A stretch of 64,000 nt of DNA, taken from contig JAEUTA010000002.1 of assembly GCA_016788205.1 (NCBI GenBank), forward strand, positions 1 to 64,000, read 5' to 3'. The notes beneath the pieces were generated by a model. That model searched no databases. It had not been told where the DNA came from and saw only the letters and a program-made list of their open reading frames with translations. This document shows, in pieces, positions 42,536 through 49,800 of the stretch. This DNA is from Flavobacteriales bacterium. Its GTDB lineage: Bacteria; Bacteroidota; Bacteroidia; Flavobacteriales_F; PHOS-HE28. The first letter of the stretch is position 1. Each line of letters begins with the position of its first letter. The translations under genes and the position numbers were made by a program.

Positions 42536-44818
42536 ATGTCGTGGAACACGCTCGCTGATCATCCCCGCCTCCTGCTCTTCGTTCCAAGCCTGCTGCTGGC
42601 CTGGGATGATGCCGCATTGACCTCCGAAGAATCCGACGCGCTCGGACAGCTCATCGGCGCGGACGGTCCGCTCACTTCGGCGGAACGACGTGCGCTGGAA
42701 GCCTTGGCTGATCCGGCAAGTCCGCCTATGATGGCCGATGTACTGCGCTGGCGTACGGCGTTGCAACGATCGGAAGCCGTGCACTTCCGTGATCTCGGGC
42801 GTTCGCTCGCACTTGCCAACGGGGCTTCCGGCGAAGACCTCGCTGCCCTGCTTCCCCTGGCCGATGCGCTGGATGAATTGCTTGGCACCCTCAGCTCCGA
42901 AGCCGTACGTCGCTTCCGGAACGAACACGCCACACGAACGGCTGCGCAGAACACCCATGCCTCGTTCTCCGTGGCTGCACTGACACGCGAACTGCACGGA
43001 GATCAGGCGGACTTGATCGAACGCGTTCTCCGCGTACTTGATCGTCCAGCGTTCCAGGTCCCTCCTGCCGTAGACCTGCATGCGCAACGCGAACAGGTGC
43101 TGCGCTGGTGCCACGAGTTGGCTGCGGAAGGGCTCGGTTCCATGGCCTATCCGCGCGAATTCGGTGGTGTGGCGGACATGGACGGTTACTTCACGGTGAT
43201 GGAGACCATCAGTCTGTTCGACCATTCGCTCGCCATCAAGTTCGGCGTGCAGTTCGGGCTCTGGGGCATGAGCGTGCAGGCACTGGGGAGCAACTACCAC
43301 CACCAACGCTACCTGCGCGATATCGGCACCCTCGCAGCTCCCGGTTGTTTCGCCATGACGGAGACCGGCCATGGCAGCAACGTGCAAGGCCTGCGCACCA
43401 CCGCCATGTACCTGCACGACACGCGCGAATTCGAGATCCACACACCGGATGCCGACGCACAGAAGGAATACATCGGCAATGCCGCCATGCACGGTCGCTA
43501 CGCCACGGTATTCGCCAAGTTGATCGTGAACGACGTTGATCACGGGATCAATGCGTTCATCGTTCCGCTGCGCGATGCGAAGGGCGATGTGCTGCCCGGC
43601 ATCACCATCGGGGACTGCGGACCGAAGCATGGGCTCAACGGCGTGGACAATGGCACCATCCGGTTCGATCGTGTACGCATTCCAAAGGCTGAGATGCTCG
43701 ATGCGTTCGCACAAGTGGACGATCAGGGCCGTTTCCAAAGCACCATCGAGAACCCGGACCGTCGGTTCTTCACCATGCTGGGTACCCTCGTCGGTGGTCG
43801 CATCGCTGTGCCGCGTAGTGCGCTCAGCGCGGCCAAGAGCGGGCTCGCCATCGCCATCCGCTACGGTGATCAACGCCGCCAGTTCGGCCCGAACGGTGTG
43901 GCGGAGATCCCCATCCTGAACTACCGGGCCCATCAACGCCGATTGATCCCGGCGCTCGCCACCACCTATGCCTTGCATTTCGCGCTGCGATCGATGACCA
44001 CGCGGTTCCTCGCGCACGACCGGAGCGATGAGACCGAGGGCCGGCGCATCGAAGCCCAGGCAGCCGGCTTGAAGGCCGTGGCCACCTGGCATGTCTCGCA
44101 GACATTGCAGACCTGCCGCGAATGCTGTGGCGGCAAAGGCTACCTGAGCGAGAATCGCATCGAAGGGCTGCGCCGCGATGTGGACATCCACACCACCTTC
44201 GAAGGGGACAACACGGTATTGTTGCAATTGGTGGGCAAGTCTCGCCTGCAACGCTTCCGCCAGGTCTTCGGTATCGGAGGCCCCATGGCCCTGCTCCGCC
44301 TCGCATTGGACAAAGCCGGGACGGGCATCACTGAAAAGAACCCGCTGGCCGTGCGCAACATCGACGCCGACCACCTCGCCGACCCGGAGTTCCATCGCAA
44401 CGCGCTGCGTTATCGGGAACACCAACTGCTGGAGAGCGCCGCGCGCCGTTTGCAGCGCTTGGTGAAGGACGGTATGGACGGTTTCCATGCCATCAATGTG
44501 GCACAGCGCCACCTGATCGCGATGGCCGAAGCATACATCGACCGCATCATCCTGGACGCCTGTCATGCAAAGCTCGCTGCGGTGAACGACCCCGAACTGC
44601 GCCGCGTGCTGGACAAGCTCATCGGCCTGCACGCACTGCATACCCTCGAACGCCATGCGGGCTGGTACCTGGAGAACGGCTACATGGAACCCGTGAAGAC
44701 CAAGGCCATCCGGCGGCAGGTGGATCAATGGTGCTGGGAACTACGGCAGGAAGCGGTACCCCTCGTGCATGCGTTCGGCATACCGGATCGGCTGCTCGGT
44801 GCTGCAGTGCTTGGCTGA
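42536..44818 (+). CDS. Acyl-CoA oxidase-like flavoprotein
   Basis: The 760-residue protein has an unrecognised N-terminal region (about 1-150), then an acyl-CoA dehydrogenase/oxidase core: AAEGLGSMAYPREFGG, GCFAMTETGHGSNVQGL for FAD and substrate binding, DVLPGITIGDCGPKHGLNGVDNG, QRRQFGPNG and CRECCGGKGYLSENRI. The motif TTFEGDNTVLLQ is characteristic of the oxidase branch, with C-terminal ACOX-type helices. Such enzymes form trans-2-enoyl-CoA and pass electrons to oxygen, giving peroxide. ATG 42536 is four bases after TAACATTG. Whether it is an oxidase or dehydrogenase needs assay. Confidence 0.87.
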   Translation: MSWNTLADHPRLLLFVPSLLLAWDDAALTSEESDALGQLIGADGPLTSAERRALEALADPASPPMMADVLRWRTALQRSEAVHFRDLGRSLALANGASGEDLAALLPLADALDELLGTLSSEAVRRFRNEHATRTAAQNTHASFSVAALTRELHGDQADLIERVLRVLDRPAFQVPPAVDLHAQREQVLRWCHELAAEGLGSMAYPREFGGVADMDGYFTVMETISLFDHSLAIKFGVQFGLWGMSVQALGSNYHHQRYLRDIGTLAAPGCFAMTETGHGSNVQGLRTTAMYLHDTREFEIHTPDADAQKEYIGNAAMHGRYATVFAKLIVNDVDHGINAFIVPLRDAKGDVLPGITIGDCGPKHGLNGVDNGTIRFDRVRIPKAEMLDAFAQVDDQGRFQSTIENPDRRFFTMLGTLVGGRIAVPRSALSAAKSGLAIAIRYGDQRRQFGPNGVAEIPILNYRAHQRRLIPALATTYALHFALRSMTTRFLAHDRSDETEGRRIEAQAAGLKAVATWHVSQTLQTCRECCGGKGYLSENRIEGLRRDVDIHTTFEGDNTVLLQLVGKSRLQRFRQVFGIGGPMALLRLALDKAGTGITEKNPLAVRNIDADHLADPEFHRNALRYREHQLLESAARRLQRLVKDGMDGFHAINVAQRHLIAMAEAYIDRIILDACHAKLAAVNDPELRRVLDKLIGLHALHTLERHAGWYLENGYMEPVKTKAIRRQVDQWCWELRQEAVPLVHAFGIPDRLLGAAVLG

Positions 44819-44881
44819 ATCCGTCCGGGAAACCACCGGACTCCCTTCCCCGTAGAACGACCCGCTCACACTGAACGGAAC

Positions 44882-45238
44882 ATGTCACGCTACGCCCATC
44901 CCACAGACGACCGCCTCTTCCTGCCTTCCCTGCAAGCACCGGACAGTGACAACACGCCGATGCGCCAGCGTTTGGTAGAGATGGAACGACTCTTCGCGGC
45001 CGCCCAGGACGAGATCGCTCTGCTTACCAGCGAACGCGACGAAGTGGTGGCGGCGATCAAGAAATGGGCGAAAGCCGACCGGTCGGAACGCCAGGACCTG
45101 CTGGTGGAAGCCAGCACGCAGGAGCTGCGTACGGAACTGAAGCAGCTGCGCGCGGAGACCAAGCGCCTGAAACGGGAGAACACCGTTCTGACATCCCGCT
45201 TGAACGAAGACCATACCGGCCGCCAACTACGCGCCTGA
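44882..45238 (+). CDS. Small coiled-coil protein of unknown function
   Basis: The 118-residue product is almost wholly helical and charged, with a heptad pattern from about residue 27 to 110 (MRQRLVEMERLFAAAQDEI, LRTELKQLRAETKRLKREN). No signal peptide or membrane segment. No family was recognised; the composition resembles the C-terminal part of the coiled-coil protein encoded at 481-1245. ATG 44882 is the only good start. Confidence 0.65.
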   Translation: MSRYAHPTDDRLFLPSLQAPDSDNTPMRQRLVEMERLFAAAQDEIALLTSERDEVVAAIKKWAKADRSERQDLLVEASTQELRTELKQLRAETKRLKRENTVLTSRLNEDHTGRQLRA

Positions 45239-45293
45239 TCGGGTGAATGCCTCGGCACGGACCTTGCCACTACCTTGGCGCCGGTCTCAGCCG

Positions 45294-46040
45294 ATGAACA
45301 TGATCCGAACCCTCTCCCTTCTTTCCATCACCCTTGCCACCGGTGCCGCTGCACAGGACTACGACCTCGAACTGATCCGCAACGGCGGTTTCGAGAATGT
45401 GGACAAGGATGCGAACACGTACGACCAGCTGAAATTCGCCACGGGTTGGCGCGATGCCACGTTGGGCCTAGCGGACCTTTTCTCCCCGAGCGCCTCGCCC
45501 AAAACGGTGGGCATCCCGCTGAACGATTACGGTGATTGCAAGCCCTTCGAAGGGGAGTATTATGCCGGTTTCTGCGGATGGAAAGCGGATGTCCAACGCA
45601 ACTATGAGGCTTACGACCAGACCGATGTGTTCAAACCCGCCTGGGGCGCCTATTCGGAGTACATCAAAGGCGAGCTGATCAAGCCGTTGCTGGAGGATTC
45701 CACGTACGAGATCACCTTTCACGTAGCGCTGGCAGGGAACAGCGATCGCTCCATCATGGGCGTTGGTGCCTTCTTCAGTGAACTGGATCTGAGCTACAAC
45801 AACCGCAAGTTCATGGAAGAGGATCCGCAGGTGTACTACACGAAGATCATCGAGGAGCGCAACAAATGGGTGGAGGTGAAAGGCACCTTCGTGGCCGATG
45901 GTAAGGAGCAGTACATCATTCTGGGCGTTTTCCCCTATGTGGGCCTGGAATCGAAGAACATGATCGAGGGCGCGGACAACCGGTACGCCTACTATTACAT
46001 CGACGGCATCTCGCTGAAACAGGTACCGAAGGAGAAATAG
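45294..46040 (+). CDS. Secreted protein, carbohydrate-binding-like jelly roll
   Basis: The 248-residue protein has a signal peptide (MNMIRTLSLLSITLATGAAAQ) and a beta-sandwich domain starting ELIRNGGFENVD, with GEYYAGFCGWKAD, YEITFHVALAGNSDRSIMGVG, WVEVKGTFVADGKEQYIILG and YYYIDGISLKQV. This pattern is the N-terminal domain found before OmpA domains in many Bacteroidota surface proteins, but here the protein ends without OmpA or a T9SS signal. TACCTTGG (45271-45278) precedes ATG 45294. A bidirectional terminator follows the stop. Confidence 0.8.
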   Translation: MNMIRTLSLLSITLATGAAAQDYDLELIRNGGFENVDKDANTYDQLKFATGWRDATLGLADLFSPSASPKTVGIPLNDYGDCKPFEGEYYAGFCGWKADVQRNYEAYDQTDVFKPAWGAYSEYIKGELIKPLLEDSTYEITFHVALAGNSDRSIMGVGAFFSELDLSYNNRKFMEEDPQVYYTKIIEERNKWVEVKGTFVADGKEQYIILGVFPYVGLESKNMIEGADNRYAYYYIDGISLKQVPKEK

Positions 46041-46060
46041 GCCGACCTTATGGAAAAAAG

Positions 46061-46086
46061 AAAGCCCCGTCCAACGACGGGGCTTT
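46061..46086. terminator. Bidirectional terminator
   Basis: AAAGCCCCGT (46061-46070) pairs with ACGGGGCTTT (46077-46086). On the minus strand the hairpin is followed by CTTTTTTCC, a strong terminator for the small Lys-rich gene; on the plus strand it ends the carbohydrate-binding-like gene. Confidence 0.88.
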
Positions 46087-46106
46087 TCATTGTTGGGAAG
46101 CTCGGA

Positions 46107-46238
46107 TCACTCCGCGCTCTTCTTCTCCTTCTTGGGAGCGCTCTTCTCGCCTGCCGCGGCAGCCTTGGCTTTCAGGTTGGCGATCTTCTTCGTGGCTTTG
46201 CGCTTGGCGTTCAGGCGGGCGTTCGCGTCTTGGGGCAT
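46107..46238 (-). CDS. Small lysine/alanine-rich basic protein
   Basis: The 43-residue product starts MPQDANARLNAKRKA and continues as an alternating Lys/Ala/Glu-rich tail. It resembles small basic DNA- or RNA-associated tails, but no family was recognised. Three signs support it as a gene: a promoter-like TACATTCG 19 bases before ATG 46238, its own strong terminator with T-run 20 bases after the stop on this strand, and a reading frame extending further upstream without need. Function unknown. Confidence 0.6.
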   Translation of the reverse strand: MPQDANARLNAKRKATKKIANLKAKAAAAGEKSAPKKEKKSAE

Positions 46239-46257
46239 GGGTCGTTGAATATGGCCG

Positions 46258-46265
46258 CGAATGTA
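46258..46265 (-). promoter_or_regulatory. -7-like element before small basic protein gene
   Basis: Minus strand TACATTCG, one change from TAnnTTTG, 19 bases before ATG 46238. Confidence 0.42.
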
Positions 46266-46322
46266 ATAAGACCGGACCAGCGCGTTGAATAACCACCGCA
46301 TCCATATCCGATCGACCGACAA

Positions 46323-46862
46323 ATGAGCCGCATGCTACTCGTCCTCCCCTGGGCCCTTGCCGTAGTGGTGATCGTGCTCACCCAGCATCTCTACATTCTG
46401 CCCTACGCCTTGTTTCTCGGGGTCATCCTGGTCGCTCTCGGCCATGTACCCCGGTACCACGACCATCCCGCGCGCCGCACCTACGACCTGCTCTTCCTCG
46501 CCTACCTGTGGGCCATCGTCGCCGTGCGCTGTCGGCCGTTCCGCTGGTCAGCGCCCGTAGAGCTGATGCTGAACATGTCGGAGCACATCGGTTTCGCGCT
46601 GGTGATCGGGCTGCTGGCCTACCTCCTGTTCCTGCTCCTGTTCCGCTGGCCGCCACGCCACGCCCTTGTCGCTGGACTTGTCTCCTTCAATGTGCTCGGC
46701 ATCGGCAACGAGTTCTTCCAGGATGCCATGGGGGGCAACGTTCTTCAGGGCTTCGACAGGGACGCCTGGAAGGACATCGGGATGAACGCGCTGGGCTCGG
46801 TGCTCCTGTACGTCATCATCGTCCGCTCCCATCGTGCTCCTCAGACCCCGGTACGCACGTAG
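46323..46862 (+). CDS. VanZ-like small integral membrane protein
   Basis: The 179-residue protein has about five membrane helices (LLVLPWALAVVVIVLTQHLYI, YALFLGVILVALGHV, LLFLAYLWAIVAV, IGFALVIGLLAYLLFLLLF, ALGSVLLYVIIV) and the motif GNEFFQDAMGGNVLQGFDRDAWKDIGMNALG, which fits the VanZ-like pattern E..Q...R..D...N..G. VanZ relatives are of uncertain function. Its last 22 bases overlap the end of the convergent helicase gene, so the two transcripts can form antisense pairs. Confidence 0.7.
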   Translation: MSRMLLVLPWALAVVVIVLTQHLYILPYALFLGVILVALGHVPRYHDHPARRTYDLLFLAYLWAIVAVRCRPFRWSAPVELMLNMSEHIGFALVIGLLAYLLFLLLFRWPPRHALVAGLVSFNVLGIGNEFFQDAMGGNVLQGFDRDAWKDIGMNALGSVLLYVIIVRSHRAPQTPVRT

Positions 46863-49800
46863 CCCTTCTCGATCTTCTTCCCGCGCACTTTCTCCATCTC
46901 CCGTCGCGCGGTGACCTCGTCCGCGAAGTCCTTCTTCAACACCTGCCCGGTCGTACCGATACGACCGTAGCGCACGGTGTATGAAGCGCCTTCCACCTTC
47001 ACCTCCCAGAATTTGCTGCTGCCATCCTCCACGCACTCGTAGCGCTCGAAGCCTTCGGAGCTGGCGGGCGGGGATGCGGGCTGCTGCGGTGCGGGTGATG
47101 GCGAAGGTGCAGGCGTTGGTTCTACTTCCGCTTGAACGGGTGCAGGTGTCGGCGGTAGTTCTTCCTCCGGCTCTTCTTCCAACGTACCCGCCAATGCGCG
47201 TTCAATACGCTCCATCACCAGTTCAGGCGAAGTGAACCAATCCTTGCTGAGCACGGTGACGACCTTCCATCCGAACGCGCGCAGCAACTCCGGGCGTTGA
47301 CAGTACTGTTCCAGGACATCGGTGTTGCGGTAGTGGACATCGCCGTCCACGAGAATGCCCAGACGATAGCCCTTGCCATCGACCGAACGCACCGCCAGGT
47401 CGCAGCGGAAGTAGCTGCTGCCGATCTGTTGGTCCACGGCATGGCCCGCTTTCACCAGGCGCTCGCTCAACTGTGCGCTCACCGCCGCCGTGCGCTCGCT
47501 GCGGTGCTCTTCGCGGTGCAATGAAAGCCCGTCCAGGATCGCGGCCGCTCCTTGTTGTTCGCCGCCCGACAAGCGTTCCGCGTAGTGCAGGAACTTGCGC
47601 AGGTAGTTCGCGCCTTCATTGTATTCGTTGCTGATGTCCGTGGCCACGATGGAACTGACGATGGCCATGTGCCGCTTCGCCCGCGAGAAGATCACGTTCA
47701 AGCGCTTCTCCCCGCCGCGCCGGTTGATGGGACCGAAGTTCATCAGCATGCGACCATTCGGATTCGGGCCGTAGCACACGCTCATGATGATGATGTCGCG
47801 CTCATCGCCCTGCACATTCTCCAGGTTCTTGATGAAGAGCCCGACGAACTGGTCGTCCTCCACGCGCTGGTATTCTTCCTCCAGCTTCGTCTCGAAAGCA
47901 CGGTCTTCCGCAGCGATCCGTTGCAGCGCTTCTTCGATCGCGCTCTGCTGCTCCATGCTGAAGGCCACCACGCCGATGCTCCTCCCCTGCCCGATCAACT
48001 GCTGGACCAGTCGAGCGATGTAGTCGGCCTCGTGATCGTTCCGGCGATCATGGTACACGCCGTGCTTCAAGTGATGGAAGCTGATGGGGCGGTCGTTGAG
48101 CGCGGTGATGTGCGTATGCGCATCCTCCGTGCCGGTGATAGCGAGCGCTTTGCGGTCGTCGTGTGCCAGTTGCTGATCGGGAATGGTGAGCAGGCCGCGC
48201 CCGTAGAACGCGGCGTTGCTGAAGCTGATCAGGCTCTCGTGACGGCTGCGGTAGTGCCAGCCGAGCATCACGCCGGGAAGCTTGCGCACACCCTGGCTCA
48301 GCAAGCTGTCCGCATCCAAACTGATGCCGATCCGTTGCTCAATGGCGTCCTCTTCCTCGTCGCTCTCGCCACCGCTGCTGTTGAAGAAGTTCGTCGGCGG
48401 CATCTGCATCTCATCGCCCACGATGATGGTCTGGCTCGTGCGGAACAAGGCCGGCACACCCTCCTCCAAGGTGATCTGGCTCGCTTCGTCATAGACCACT
48501 ACATCGAAGAGCGCCGTATCGATGGGCAGGATGTCGCTCACACTCTGTGGGCTCATCAGCCACACCGGCTTCAAACCCATCAGCACCGCACCGCTCTCCT
48601 TGCCGCTCAGCTCGCGGATGCTCTTGTAGCGCATGCTCTTGCCGAACTCGTTCTCCAACACGCGACGGCCGGCCGTCCAGGTCTTCTTCAGTTCGCGGTG
48701 CTCCGCGCTCATGCCCTGCACGCTGGTATCGGAGATGCGCACGTTCTCTCGGAAGGCCGCCCGCACCGAGGCGCGGATATGCTCCACGTTCACATCGAGG
48801 TACTGTGTCTGCAAGGCATTCAACTGCTTCACCGCGTGCAGGATGGAAAGGCCGTCCAACCGATCGAACAAGCGATCCACCCGGCACACTTCACGCAGGC
48901 TCTTGTAACCCGTGAGGTAGGCCATGGCATCCGGGCTGTGGCGCTGTTGCGTGATGAACGTCCGGAGGTTCGCGGGCAATGCGGCGATCTCGCGCAGGTA
49001 AGGCACCAGTCCGCTGAAGTTGTCCAAGGACCTGCGCGCATCGTTCAGCCAGCGTTCCACTTCCGCGATGGCCAACGTACCGATGTGCTCATTCAGTGAT
49101 CTCGCGGTTTCTGCGAACCGATCGAGGTCCGTACCGAGCGCGGCGAGTTCGCCCACATCGGAAGCTTCCATCGCAAGCAGCGCATTCCACTTCGCATCGC
49201 GTTGGCGGTCGCGCAGGGCGCTCACCAACTCACGGCCCAGCGCATTGTCCTCCACGCCGTAGCGTTCCAGCACGGCATCGCGTTGTTCGGTGAGGCTGCG
49301 TTGCTCGTCGTATTCAGTGCAGAGCGTGTCGAGCAATTTGCTCACCTCCGGCTTCACCTGGTGGGCCGACCAGTCGTAGCTGTTCTTCACCAGCGCGTTG
49401 ATCCGCCGGTACGTGCCGTTCAGGAACTTGAAGAAACCCTTGCTCACCCGCTGCCATTGCTCGCGTGCCGTGTACGCATCGTTCGCGGAAGGCTTGTTCT
49501 TCCAATGCTTGTTGGCGGCGACGGCCTTCTCGGCCTTCTTCACCTGCTTGTCGATGGCGTCCTTGTCGCTGTCGTAGCGCTTCGCCTCCTCCTTGCTCGC
49601 GTCGAAGATGCCCAGCTTGTTCCGGCGCGCGACGGGTTCGATGCTGCGCGCACCGGCCACCAGCGCCATCACATCGCCGAGCGTGCGGCCTTGTCCCTCG
49701 GGGAAGTCGATCGCATCGAAGCGCTCGCTCAACGTTTCCCATTGCGACGATGCTCGGTCCAACAACTCCTTCACGCGGTTCACCGGATGCTCGCCATTGA

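Noticed and set aside
42473..44728. 751-residue minus-strand frame opposite the acyl-CoA oxidase-like gene
   Set aside because: Shadow of a gene with clear FAD and oxidase motifs.
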